64,000 nt of DNA from Sclerodactyla briareus (Eukaryota; Echinodermata; Holothuroidea; Dendrochirotida; Sclerodactylidae), in assembly GCA_026419785.1 (NCBI GenBank), contig JAODTK010002010.1, positions 215,695-279,694 of the forward strand. The letters are read 5' to 3'. A program made the translations under genes and the position numbers. The notes beneath the pieces are model-generated. The model made no database searches. It saw nothing but the letters and a program-made list of their open reading frames with translations, and had not been told where the DNA came from. Shown here in pieces: positions 44,341-55,899 of this stretch. Every line of letters begins with the position of its first letter. Position 1 is the first letter of the stretch.

Positions 44341-44962
44341 TGGACAGATCACAAGACGGGACAGATTCGAGGGCGTACTATACAATGATGACAGTATTAG
44401 ACTTGGCGATTCGGTTGACTGGTTGTAGGAGGAAAACGCTTCGGCCGAACAAATGTCTCGGAACGCCCTTACAGCTGGCTACGCGAAAAGCTACTAGAAG
44501 TCAAGCACCCGGAGAATTCAGTGGGGGACACAAATCGATATTTGTCATAGCCATGCAGAGGGATGCCGTTTCTCTTAAAAAATTTCCAAAAAGCCTTGAA
44601 GCGTGTAGACTAATGAATAGAGGCGCTGCACGAACACGAGTCAACCAGAGAATTCAGGAACTTATAGAGAAAGAGGAGGCCGCTTGTTGAACCTCCTCTC
44701 ATGGTGCTTGCAGCTTGGACCATGGTCATACTAATACTAGGGCTATTGCTACAGATTCCCAGCCAGAGGTATAGGGGACCACAAAAGGTCCCAGTTATGG
44801 TCCAGGCTGGATGCACCCTGGAAGCCACGCAATTGTTGGTGCGTTCTAGAGGAACCGGATCGCCAATTTTGCATTGCAACGTGCTGTGTCTAGGAAACCA
44901 AATCTCCTAAACCGTAGAGGTCGCAAAACTGAGGTACGAGAGACCTGAAAGATCACAGACTA
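44341..44962. other. Unassigned stretch
   Basis: A 116-codon + strand frame (44340-44690) with a basic, Arg-rich middle and EKEEAAC end has no domain I recognise. Not called as a gene. Confidence 0.3.
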
Positions 44963-44975
44963 GACGACAACAGGC

Positions 44976-45030
44976 AGTCAGGGGCGTACCCACGGTGGGG
45001 GGGGGGGGGGGGGGGTTTTTTAACAAGAAA
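44976..45030. mobile_element. hAT-like MITE end with G-tract
   Basis: CAGTCAGGGGCGTACCCACGG precedes a G-tract of about 18 bases and TTTTTTAACAAG. CAGGGGCGTA is a common terminus of hAT-like non-autonomous elements. The partner end was not found. Confidence 0.45.
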
Positions 45031-45345
45031 AATGATTTTTTTGCAGTCAGTCGAGGTTTTGCAGCGTTATTGTAGCAAATATGCAGCAGCATGTGTCTAG
45101 AGGCGATGCCAATAGGGAGGGGAGGCCATTAATGAGGGCTTGTGAGGGGACTTCCATAGGGATCCCACCTCAACCCCCCCTCCCAAAAAAAACCAATCTC
45201 CGGTACGCGCTCTGCCACCACTCTATCATTCCTCATTTCCTAATAGCAATCCATTGTCGTTTTGGATAGATGCCGATATAGAGTATTTACCTCGTTTGGG
45301 TGTGTTGTGCTACCGCCATTCAGGGAAGTACGTCGCTAGAGCTTT
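45031..45345. other. Unassigned stretch
   Basis: Nothing recognised. Confidence 0.4.
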
Positions 45346-45500
45346 TATATATATATATATATATATAGATATATATATAATCTATATATATAATATATAT
45401 ATATATATTAGATATATATATATATATATATCTATATATATATATATATTATATATATATATATATAGTGTAATAATAATATATATATATATATATACCT
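45346..45500. repeat. (TA)n microsatellite
   Basis: About 150 bases of interrupted TA repeat. Apparent Tyr/Ile-rich frames across it on both strands are spurious. Confidence 0.95.
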
Positions 45501-48079
45501 GGGATTGTACATTGGATGGACAAAACACGTAGTAAACGCAACATAAGATGGACAGTACTTTAGCCGGACATTTTTTTGTCCGTGCTGATCCGACCCAGGT
45601 GTGATTTTGCACGGCACTTTTTAAGCAAAACGGAAAATGGTACTGGATAACAGTTAACAGACCCCTCTTCAAAATGTCCTGCATGAGCTGTACACGTGGA
45701 TCATCCCTGTTATTTTTTTCTTACGTACTAAATAGGGTTATTGCAAAAGTGTTATATCATTGGTCGTAAAAAAGAACCAATAAGTGGACATCCCTATTTT
45801 TTACGGTTTCACCATACAAGGGAAGGTGTTTTATATCTTCGTTGCCTTGGTGGTATGAAATTCTTTTTATTACCTTACCTGATTTATTGCCCCAACGTGC
45901 GAACAGTTCTTGAGTGTTTTTAATTCACTAGAGATATAATAAAAAATATGTCTTAATGCATAAAAAAGGTGCAGCTCCAGACCAGCCCTAGTTCGCACGC
46001 GCAGCAGCAAAGTCAGGTGAGTGGACATATCCGGCAGGCCCGCCCGCAGCATAAGTGACACATCAGCATAGCCCTATTCATGGATTCCATGTTTACGTCA
46101 GCGCGTGTACGCACAGTGACCTAATTTTATTTGTTACACACAATGCAGGGCTTATCCTAAGCTTTTGCAGTCGAGTTTTCTCCCGTTTTCTAGTGTGCTT
46201 GTGACAATTTTTTGGCACAAGTACAAAATATTGATGAAATTGTTTCACCTTTGTGCTTGACCAAAAGGAAATGGTAAATAAACCTATCTGAAAAGTTCGA
46301 TACGCGATGTCAAGGACGACTGTCCCATTGACGTGTAATAGGATTTGCTCTGTTTTACACCTAGTGGACTCAGGAGGTGGTTATTTAGCTATGGTGACGT
46401 AGGCATTTTGCGCATATCTCGGCTCCGGGATATGAAACAACTCTGAAAATGGGCTTGTTGTTTAAACTGCGGTCAAACTACAGGGTATTGGAGAGCGGAA
46501 CGTGCGTTTGCGTTCGTGGATTTTACTGGAATAAATGGTAGGAAGGGATAAATTAAAACAAAATAATAATTAGGCCTAGGCCTAGCTAGAACGGTACTTG
46601 GTCGGCCATGCTAAAATTTCAAATAGAATTACCGAATTAGGCTAGGCACTTGAATTAGCCTAGGATATGGCGTTAGCGCGGCCTTGGCGAAACATTACTA
46701 ATAATGCCTTAACAAAAACAACCACTGGTCACAAAAAAGGCGCGGACTAGCGGTTCGGAACCAAACGGTTTAAAAGTTTGGGGATGTAGATGTAAAACGT
46801 GGGTGGATTAAAAACTGTAACGTGCAAGAATGGTTCCCACTAGGAAATATGAGGATTTATTAGCAGGGGCAGTCCAAAAAAGTAGGAGAAAGAAAAGGGT
46901 AGTAAAAAGGAAATTTAAATCATCACGCAAACTGGCTTAGATAATGCAGGGAGGTGAGAACAAATGAGTAATTAAATGAAAAGGATGTCATATTGAGAGA
47001 TACTTGATAGCCTGGCTAGGCCCTAATAATGAACTAATCTTGTAAAAAAGTACGCCTAAAACTACAAGATTAAATCTTAAGGGCCCGAAATAAATAAAAT
47101 GTTATATAATAAACTAGGACTAAGCCTTAAAAATGATCTTGGACCTCCCCAAAGATATTTGTATGATAAGTGTCAGCTCTCCTCTTCAAATTCACACACA
47201 AGTCTCTCTCACACTCACAGTCACAAGCGTGGTGGCCAGTGTGCCACCAACCAAAATCACTCCTCACCCTCCGTTCCATAAGCGACAGTCCAAGAATTTA
47301 AAAACTAAACCGCCCCCAGCTCAAATAAGAATACTATAACAAAAGTTATCGTAATACAAGCCCCCTCCACCTATATCTGTGATGTCACACATAGGCTACT
47401 TGAGCGTGACAACAGAAACAATAAAGGGTGGCGTAATTTAAGACGCAGTAATAGAACCGCGATGCACCCAGTAGCAGGTAGCCAAACGTATGCGAAAGAC
47501 TGCGTCAGTTCCGCGAAAGTCAGAATGATTATAAAACGATAAATGAGAAGACGCCCGACCTACCAGCTCAACGAATCATAAATAAACAGAAATAAAACGC
47601 GCTCTAGTAACAATCGATGCAGTACGGAAGACAATATCCCAGCGTGTGAGAAGAATAGACTAGGAGTAGGGCCTAGGACAAGTCATACTAGCATACGACC
47701 TACGTAATAAAAGTAATAAACACTGGAGGCAAGCTTAGGCCTTAAAGGATACGTAAAAACAGTAACTTGTAAGCTTAGGCACAGTTAGGCTACATGCAAT
47801 TAACATAGCTAGGATAACGTTGACTATAGCGAAACAAACGTAGCCACTAGCAGTAAGTTCTAAAAAATTAAATAGATGGCAATGCCCTCAGGCAGCCTTG
47901 GCTGCCTACACACCTCACTCCTGAGACATAGACTTCCCTGAAGCAAACTAATTATAGTAGTTAGTACTGGCATAAAATATAATCCCTATACTCCAGAAAG
48001 ACAGCCTAGGCTACCTACACTCTCGGGCTGCTCAAATAGAGACATCTGGTCTCAACAAAAGGGGCGGTAATTTCTAGCA
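45501..48079. other. Unassigned 2.6-kb stretch
   Basis: AGGCCTAG-rich words are frequent. An ATG at 46831 opens a very basic 36-codon frame (KSRRKKRVVKRKFK) with no recognisable context. The block AACAACCACTGGTCAC..GACTAGCGG (46718-46755) resembles 51566-51602, so a dispersed repeat is present. No gene is called. Confidence 0.35.
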
Positions 48080-48240
48080 ATTCGGATGTTCCAAATTTGC
48101 GTAATGTAGGTGATTGTCCAAACTTGTGGGTTAAACAAAACTGGGTGGATGTAGACTACATTCGGTACCAGACAAAAAGTGGAGGCAACATTTCGAGGTA
48201 TTCAAGTCAAATTTGATTTAAAGAATCATTATCAAACAAG
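48080..48240 (+). repeat. Family B-type fragment
   Basis: Blocks TCCAAATTTGCGTAAT, AACAAAACTGGGTGGATG and GGTATTCAAGTCAAATTTG follow the family B order, but no terminal hairpin is seen. Confidence 0.5.
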
Positions 48241-48854
48241 TGCATGAACAAAGATATAAGCCTGAATCCGAAAAATAGTCAATAGACAAAATACAGTGGC
48301 CCTATATTTATGGATCATGCATGCACCCCTTACACAAAACTTGCTGAATTCTTTCAAAAGACCACTCTACCATGAAACAGACATGCAGATGGGTTAATAA
48401 CTTTCCACCAAAGTGTGAAGCACAGCATTTACTTGGGGTCTTTAGGAGAGGTCACTGATGATTAAAAATTAATTTGTGTTTATTTCCCCAACTTTCAAAA
48501 TCCATTTCAAAGCAGATGAAAAACCGAGATTGCTTCAAGAAAAAAAAAAATCGTCGCAAAAAAGATTCCTCCTAAATTCCAATGTTCTTTCTTGGTAGGA
48601 AGTTCCCTCCCAAAAGTTATTCCCAGCGCTAACACTAATTCCGTAAAAGAAATAGGCTGCGAACGTCCTATTTGCTATGTCTGAGCTGTAGCAGACTGTA
48701 GAGTATTGTGAAGGTTGCATACAACAGGTTCAGGTTTACATGTATACATGTGGCTTTGTTGTCCAGTGGGAAGAACGCAGAGCACAATGCTGTTGCAGGG
48801 CGAAGATTAAGGTTGAAGAAGGGCACGGCATTTGGCCTGCCCAAAACCGATTTC
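48241..48854. other. Unassigned stretch
   Basis: Short frames on both strands at 48535-48971 without domains. Confidence 0.35.
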
Positions 48855-48926
48855 TTTGTTAGGGCACCAAGGCCATCGGTTTTAGGGCACCAAGGCGAAA
48901 TGTTTGGTGTGATAGGGCACCCGGCC
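48820..48926. repeat. Degenerate AGGGCACC tandem repeat
   Basis: AGGGCAC recurs at about 48821, 48858, 48883 and 48912 with related spacers (CAAGGCCATCGGTTTT, CAAGGCGAAATG). Short tandem duplication, no known role. Confidence 0.5.
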
Positions 48927-49240
48927 ATTTTTTGGAATCAATCCTTATTGATTGTGAAACCACTACATTAACCCAAACTTAAGGCACTGTAAGTAGAAAA
49001 AATGATCACATTTATTTAATGCACTAAATGGAAGGGCATGTTCAGCCCAACAAACCTACAGGCAGTGTTCGTTTATATGCAGGAATATTATACCACTACA
49101 AAATTAATTTTCAATGGATACCAGAATAGCCAAGTAAATAACAAAGCAGAGGTCATGTTGATGTTGTTGTAACCTATTCACCCGCCTACTAGCAGTCAGT
49201 GGGCTTGCACTTCGGTATTCCACTGGCACTCATACAATAT
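48927..49240. other. Unassigned stretch
   Basis: Nothing recognised. Confidence 0.4.
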
Positions 49241-49244
49241 GGTC

Positions 49245-49512
49245 GTGGGTCACCTATCCGAGCACGCCAAGTGATTAACAAAACATGGTTTATTCCTTCA
49301 AGGTTAAGCCTCGTCAGTAAAACTCAGTAGATTGCAATTCCATTTATTTATTTATTTTCTTTGACGTGGGTGATCCTATCGTCCACGCCAATGAATCAGC
49401 AAAAAACTGGTTTAATTCCTTCATAGGTTAACCAGCCTCCTTAAAACTAGTAGTTGCAATGCCATTTATTTATTTATTTTCTGATGTGGGTCATCTATCC
49501 GAGCACGCCAAA
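49245..49512 (+). repeat. ~120-base tandem repeat
   Basis: GTGGGTCACCTATCCGAGCA at 49245 recurs in diverged form at 49366 and 49486. Each unit contains ATTCCTTCA.GGTTAA and (ATTT)n, giving two full units and the start of a third. Confidence 0.75.
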
Positions 49513-50733
49513 CAGTTTCCAGGCTATCATATCGCTGGAGTAGCACTGTAGATTAGCCTGGATACTCAGCAAATAGATCATCGGATTCTTTGGTCCATCG
49601 ACAATCGTGGCCGAACAGTGCCACCACCCGTTTTTTGGCCAGTTTTTTAACAATAGGAGGACTGTGTTGCATGGGGTACAGCATCCACTCTTGGCCCAAG
49701 TTTGTCTCCCTGATTGCCTCTCTCCAATCGACTACATCGCAGACTAGTGCTACACAAGTTACACTGCCTATAGGGCAGGGCGTACGTAGGGCTATGCACC
49801 CATGCAATACCGTTCTGTTCCATTCCATAGCTAAATGACTGCCGCCGAAAGGGCAAATCCTTCAACGGCAACATTTTCTGGCCCATAGTGAATCTTATTC
49901 CAGGGCAAAATTGGTATTTGGTGTGTGAATAAGAAAACAAAAAAAAAAAACATTTTCAATGGCTTCACTATTCCCACAAGGTAGCCAGCAGTAGGCCTAG
50001 TTTACTGAACTTGCTATGATGGTACAGGACACAATTAGCCTAGATCAGAAAAGTGACTTTTGTGGAAGACACATTGCGAATAACATGACTCAATCTTTTG
50101 TGAAATGTGTTTTGTATCAATCCATCACAAGCCGTTATTATTTGCATGGTTTTGTAAATGTTTTCAGAGTGCAGATTTTAACGTTATTTTGGAGTCCCAT
50201 CCACACGGTGAAGTTAACATTAGATATGCTACATGAACCAGTTCTACATAATCATGTCAATTGAAGTTATCGATGCTGGGCTTAAACAGTGTTTGTCTAA
50301 GGCCCTGCAGTGGTAGGGATATCGGTGAGTAAATTTCGGAAGTCGCCGTGTGTGGTCAGTAGAGCCGGGAGATCGTTAAATAGTCAAATTATCATGGCAA
50401 TTTTATGTTTTATAAATGACAGTTGGGGCAATCTTCTAAAGACAAATCAGAACAAAGTGCTATGAAATTCAAATACCGGGCACGGACGGCCGCGGGATGG
50501 AGGGCACGGCGGCCATAATGGCCGTAACCAATGGCAAGTTTTATGGGGGCTCACGGCCATTCGCCGGGCCACGACTGCCATGGCCGTCGTGGCCGTCGTT
50601 TTATCGCAGCCCTGATGTTGTGACAGGATGTGACGTGCCCTTAGTAAAAACATGTTGCAGAGTTCCCTGTAGACAGCCATTCATAATTTGCAGGGAATTT
50701 CATCTCGGAACATTCTTTCTTTTGAAATTGCAG
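49513..50733. other. Unassigned stretch
   Basis: Includes a 91-codon - strand frame (49553-49828) with no domain I recognise and a GGCCGT/ACGGCC-rich patch (50485-50600) made of short overlapping palindromes. No gene is called. Confidence 0.3.
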
Positions 50734-50850
50734 GAGACCCAAAGCGACACAAAACCAGCCGTCCCCACTTCAAGATGAAGGAATGAGGCAGTGCAGATTG
50801 CCTCAAAGATTAAAAATGGATTGAGCGTCAAATTTATTGAGAAGTACATG
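50734..50850 (+). CDS. Probable internal exon, unknown product (frameshifted)
   Basis: The acceptor TTTCTTTTGAAATTGCAG ends at 50733 and a donor ATG|GTGAGT follows 50850. The second half reads NEAVQIASKIKNGLSVKFIE, clearly protein-like. The first half makes similar sense only in another frame (DPKRHKTSRPHFKMK). A single-base difference near 50776-50782 would join them. The basic start and short helices might suit a small DNA-binding protein, but I do not recognise a family. Confidence 0.4.
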
Positions 50851-50979
50851 GTGAGTTGAGATACCTCATTTACAAAGAAGTTATATTTGAGTTGAAGTGA
50901 TTTGATTGATGAAATTTTATGTTATGATAGCTCGGGGGTTGGGTTGAACACGAATCTTATGGATTAGATTTTGCGGCAC

Positions 50980-51440
50980 CAAATCATAATTAAAGTAGGG
51001 TAATTAGGCCTATTATTTTATGTAATATGTTTAGGCTTGTCGCAGATTACGGACAAACCGTAAGCGCTTTGGTGTTAGGTACAGGCTATTAGATAGATGA
51101 AACTGATTTAGAATTTTCAGCGTACAAATGCTAATAAGTTGTTTTAATTTTGCCTAATTTTCGCGACGAAATTTTAAAAGTTTATCAAGATTTTTGCGAA
51201 AAACTTGGTGAAAAGGTCTACTTTGGTCCAAATTTTAAAACAAAATTCGGGTCACGAAGGTCAAAGAACTGCCACATAATAACATACTGCAAAAAAAGGT
51301 CTAGTGACGTCTGCGATATGGCTGATGATATTTGGGGCATGGTGCATACTTAGTTCGGGTAACATTTTTCATAAAGAAACATCATGTCATCAAAGGTTTC
51401 GATGTCACTTACTGGGACAAAAAAAGTGCGAATAATAATA
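50980..51440 (+). repeat. Dispersed family C copy
   Basis: GGCACCAAATCATAATTAAA, TAGATAGATGAAACTGATTT and CATTTTTCATAAAGAAACATC match the copies at 41551 and 60890 in order. Confidence 0.55.
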
Positions 51441-51871
51441 ACACGTTTCAGCAACAACCTCGAGTATGTTTTGCTGTTATTATCTAACTAAATGGCAATT
51501 TGCTCTTTCGACCTATAAATGAGGTTGGTTTTGAAGCTACTAAATAAGGCCTTTCGAAAAAAAACCAACCACTGATCGCCGAGAAAAAGGCGAGACTAGC
51601 CGGGGGGGGTTCGTGGAACACCAATGTTACATGCAGGTAGGTGTTACTGGAAACAATTATTATTTTTTTGGCCCCTTCCTCCCCAATTATACGTTCATAT
51701 TTTCTAGCTCAAACCAGAGCTCTGCATGTTCTGTCAGTCCCCATTCTTTCATAGGTGCCGGGAGTCTTCATACGAAGTCTTTTTCTGTGGGGAATTCTGT
51801 AGTAGTGAGGGTGATCATATCTCAAGAGGCGGAAGGGGGAAGGCGGGAATATGCATATACCTCTGAGAGCC
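51441..51871. other. Possible 5' region of the exon at 51872
   Basis: Contains the AACCACTGATC..GACTAGCCGG repeat fragment and a G-run at 51602-51609. A 121-codon frame overlaps the next exon out of its reading frame. No TATA box stands out. Confidence 0.3.
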
Positions 51872-51931
51872 ATGGCAGCTTCATCTTCTTCTATGAAAAT
51901 TCTTTGCAAAAGCCAAAAAGACGCAAAAATG
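51872..51931 (+). CDS. Candidate first coding exon, unknown product
   Basis: GAGAGCCATGGCA gives a near-ideal Kozak start at 51872. The 20 codons (MAASSSSMKILCKSQKDAKM) end exactly at a consensus donor, AATG|GTAAGT, at 51931/51932 in phase 0. The combination of start context and donor is unusually good. No second exon is recognised downstream within the window and the short peptide does not identify a family. Confidence 0.4.
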
Positions 51932-54740
51932 GTAAGTCCAGCCCAAAAAGGCCAGTCCTGTGTTTTCTTTCGGTGTAAAAGAGGATAATTTACGGGCTTG
52001 TGTCTATGCGTTGCTTTGTCTATGTGAGAACTGGGATTAGTTTTAAGCTTGGCGAGCCAGTACATTTACTTGTGTATGCTATAATGTTGAAAAATGTTTA
52101 TCGATGGATGATAGAAGCGATGCAATACTATTTATCCTTGTTATGCGAGGTGACTAAAGGCGAGATTGGACACTGTCTTACACATGACTTCTGTGACATC
52201 ACAAAACTGGTGCATATATAGCAAGTTATGACAGTCAACACACTTCTGCCATAGACATTCCCAACACTAAGGCTCTGGTGAGGGTCTCCCCACAAAGTTA
52301 ACAAAGAATGCAAAACTGGTCCTGATTCCATGACGTTTGTGTTAGACATGGGAACAGATCTTAACAAAATGTTAGGCGCCTTTTCTGCCAGGGTCACACT
52401 TATGGCAACACTTTATTATGGGTTCAGTGCTACAGAATAAGCCTGCATGAAGCTAGTATTCTTTGGTTTGTTGTAAGAGGTACTAAAAAGAATGATTGTA
52501 CTGCGTATGAAAACAACGGATATCACAAGCAATATATTGTGTCTAAGAGATTGTAGTGTGTTGAGCAATTTAAGCAGTCACAATGCCCCTCTGTGCGTGT
52601 GTTAACTTTGTTTGCTATCAAGGTGAAAACTTAGCGGTTGCCGGTTGGGTACCGATTCCGCAAACCAGCTGGGGGGGCTTTGCATTCTTGTTGCGTTAGT
52701 TATGGGACTTAGATCTTAGTTACATCAATTATTAAGTAATGACCCCGTTAGTCTTTGCAAGTCATCCCCATTGAGCCTCTTGTGAGAGGGGATTGTTTAC
52801 ATTTACTCTCTTTCTCTGCCTGGCAGGCTGTGGCGCTAGAAGGATTTTTTGGGCTACTGCATGGATTCGGGCGGAAAGTATATCCTATAATCGGCAAAAG
52901 TCAACCGCTACTCAACAAATCGACATAGAATTGTAAAGTGGAGCCTAACAAGAATTCCGATCCTTATGTGAAAACTAAGTACAGAGCAGTTTTCATTCTT
53001 GGGATGTTTTGACGTTTCAATCGTTTGTGCTTTCTTCAATATTGAAGTAGTGTTGGACCTTTTTGGACGAAACGGAAGAAACAACTCCCTTTCAAGATCA
53101 TTTAAAAAATTGAATAGCACTAATGGGTGATGATGGAATCAACAAATAATTTCAGAAATATAACTATATTGAATTGATAATGCCTTTTTGCGGGTTAGGT
53201 TTGTGCACAACTGAGAATATTAATCTGGACAGAGCAATCAGGCTATAGGCCAACGCTGCTTAGTAGCACGTATAACTGACGCATAGCTACGAGTTTTGTG
53301 TTACGTATTGCAAGTGTACAAAAAAGCTATAGCATTTTTGACAAGTTCATTGCTCAAATCGCAGGCTGTACTATATTCACCAATTATTTGGCTTTTGATT
53401 TAGGTCGATCCGCAAATCTGATTCCCTTTGCAAGTGCCATCGTGGAGATTCGCATATGTAGACAACTTTAGAAAGTCGAAAGACTCCCCCACCCTAGCCA
53501 AAAAGGATTGAGGGTGGTGGAATGTGGAAATCAGCGTATTCTCATATCCGCGGGGGGGTTGGAGGCCAAGTGCGGGTCAGGGTGACTAGCCCTTGTGAAG
53601 GGGAACTGTCGTACATGGCACAATATGCATTCGCCTTGTGGAACAAGAGGCCCCCACTAGGGTGGTGAAAAAAGGTCGTAGTCCCACAAAAAACCAAGGG
53701 CCGCCACCACTGTGTTGAGGTGGGAGAGGATGCAAGGGGGGGGGGAGGAGTTTGAAGGACTCTCCCAAATTCTTTATGCGGGCCTCCAGAATCCAGATCA
53801 AGGTTCGCATTCTTGCGCTGTCATAGACCCCTTCTTCTACGGTTTGAACGAGTTGAATTTACTTACTTAGATTTGTATTTGGGGTCCAAACAAATATCGG
53901 ACGGGTCTGCTCACACTCACTCCTCAACATTGCAAGAATCGAGGCTTTCAGAGCCAAAATATTTTTGATTCAAAAACGAAACAAATCAGATCGTAAAAAT
54001 GACCAGATTGATATTTCTCAACTTTCTACACATATCGCAGTACAAGACTCACGCTCTCATTATGGAGCGAAGCCAAATGCCACGCTCCGACACTGAACAT
54101 TGCCAATAGTAAATCTCACTACAACAAATCGACCGTGACTCATGTTACGTAGCCAACGGAGACAGTCATATTGGCCTACGCAAACCGGCCATGTGCATCC
54201 ACGGGAGGGCTCCTGGCTTGGTAAAAGTAAGCATGCTTGCGTGTGAATGCGGTTGTGCCACTTGCGAGCTAGAGTTCGAACGCTTCTTTTCTTACGGTTT
54301 GCTAGGAGTTGATTGACTATGTGTGTGGTTTGGCGGGAGCGGAAGCTTCTGCCCCAACAAAATGAAAACAATAGTGTCTTCTAGTTCTACACTGATTCAG
54401 TTGCAGTGACTTCTTTGAGATGCCCCACATTTGTGGCAGAGTTACGATGATGAATGTCATTCAATTCTGGTACGAATACCGGCGGAAATCAATGTTAAAA
54501 TAGCGGGAAAAAAAGTCCATCCCTGGTAAGATCAACCTTTTTTTCGTACGTGAGAGGCTTAGTTCCCAAAGAAGTAAGGTGCCCATCAAGATGGCAGTGT
54601 TAATACGTATGTTCCAAGTTTTTGCATTGGGTAAATTAAATAGAATGTACGTTAGTGTAGAATGTTCATACTCCAGTTAGGCTTTGCTTGGTGTCACACA
54701 CATTGGTTTTATTTTCTTAAATTAATGTTGGGGTGTTAAA
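51932..54740. other. Unassigned 2.8-kb stretch
   Basis: If 51872-51931 is an exon this is its intron. It contains a G-rich patch at 53730-53750 with CCACCACTG/GTGGTG words that may be a MITE relic. A 103-codon - strand frame (54060-54371) with a basic ANRKKRSVRTLARKWHNR segment has no recognised domain. Confidence 0.3.
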
Positions 54741-54761
54741 ATGGCTGGTGTTGGGTGATGA

Positions 54762-54884
54762 GGGGCAAAGACTGCAGTTAAAAGCTACAGGAAAGTGTGG
54801 GAGCGCCAATTTGAATGGCTTCGCTTTGATGGACTAAAATGTGGTGTGATCCAGGGTGTACCAAAGCGGCAATCGTGGTTTTAT
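54762..54884 (+). pseudogene. TTF-type zinc-finger-like fragment
   Basis: After two TGA codons the frame reads AKTAVKSYRKVWERQFEWLR, then FDGLKCGVIQGVPKRQSWFY and a stop at 54885. The pattern (R/K)(K)..W...F.WL.(Y/F)D....C..C matches the start of the TTF-type/ZNF862-like zinc-finger region seen in hAT-derived proteins, with the second Cys replaced. A following frame (NRGFIKPFKEEQF) may continue it after a shift. Likely a decayed transposon or a frameshifted exon. Confidence 0.35.
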
Positions 54885-55270
54885 TAAACCCTTCAAAGAG
54901 GAACAGTTTGTGCAAAGGAGAAGGGGGCAAGAACTTTGGCTGCGCAACTCTGTGGACACCATCAAAGGAGGGTCAAAATAGCAACTAAATCATCTGGAAT
55001 TCATTGTGAATGGTTACGTTGGGGTAAAACTGGTATGTGTCGATGTGTATGTTTATGTGTTTGGCATGTGTAGATCTGAAAACTATATGGACCCCCTTCT
55101 AAAAATTGCGTTCGGACACCCATAAACCACCATGCCCGCGGTTTAAAGAGGTCCGGATTGGCATTATGGACCTTTTAAATTGTAGGTAAATGCTAACCCT
55201 GAGCCAGATGTAGTTTTGCCACACCAACAATTGACAATGACAACTACCTGTGGTTGTAATACCCACCCAC
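54885..55270. other. Unassigned stretch
   Basis: Nothing recognised beyond the possible continuation of the zinc-finger relic. Confidence 0.35.
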
Positions 55271-55277
55271 CAGTCCA

Positions 55278-55300
55278 CCCCCCCCCCCCCCCCCCCCCCC
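55278..55300. repeat. C homopolymer
   Basis: About 23 consecutive C. The length is probably not exact. Confidence 0.9.
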
Positions 55301-55899
55301 ATCCCAGAGGGCAATAGGGCTGGCTTCACTTTCGGACGCCGAATACAGCTGACTATCGCCGATCACAGGATGGATTCGCCAAATACAGGATCCGCTTCTG
55401 CTACTTTCGCTGGAATAAAGGAAGCCTTTTTTTTTGTCTGTCAACAGCTAAAAAGAAGCAAAATAGGATACCCCTGACTGGTATTCTGAGAAGAAACATT
55501 CCAGCAACAGTTTGAGTGTTTCCCAAATTTGTATTGGAAATGAGTTGTGCTGGTAGTGGTTAGAATAGTTGTGATGGAGAAATTCACAATTTTGTATTGG
55601 AATGAGGAATGCAGATCTATTACAGTTGTTTGACCCATGATGACTTGGACATCGCCCTCACCCCCTCTACACAACAATTACTATATGTTCCTACTTCCGT
55701 TGTTTAAAAATGTTCCAGACGTTACAAATTACAATACAAGATTCAGCAGTCAGCAACTTTGCCGTATGATATGTGCCATACAATTTAGACATTGAACACG
55801 CACAATGAGGTATAGAGATACAAACGGTTCATATTAAGGCACAGTTTAGCGGCTGTAATAAGGGTGCAAACCATAGGCATAGTTCTGGTATTGGCAAAA
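55301..55899. other. Unassigned stretch
   Basis: Short frames without domains. A near-duplicated phrase ATTTGTATTGGAAATGAG / TTTTGTATTGGAATGAGG lies at 55527 and 55591. Confidence 0.35.

Noticed and set aside
44340-44690. 116-codon + strand frame ending in EKEEAAC
   Set aside because: No recognisable domain, starts at the edge of a MITE fragment, no supporting signals.
45254-45684. Tyr/Ile-rich frames on both strands
   Set aside because: Translation of a (TA)n microsatellite.
49553-49828. 91-codon - strand frame that looks fairly protein-like
   Set aside because: No domain recognised, overlapping frames on the other strand are equally long, and there is no splice or promoter context.
54060-54371. 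103-codon - strand frame with a basic segment
   Set aside because: Basic stretch alone is not evidence. No domain or splice partner found.
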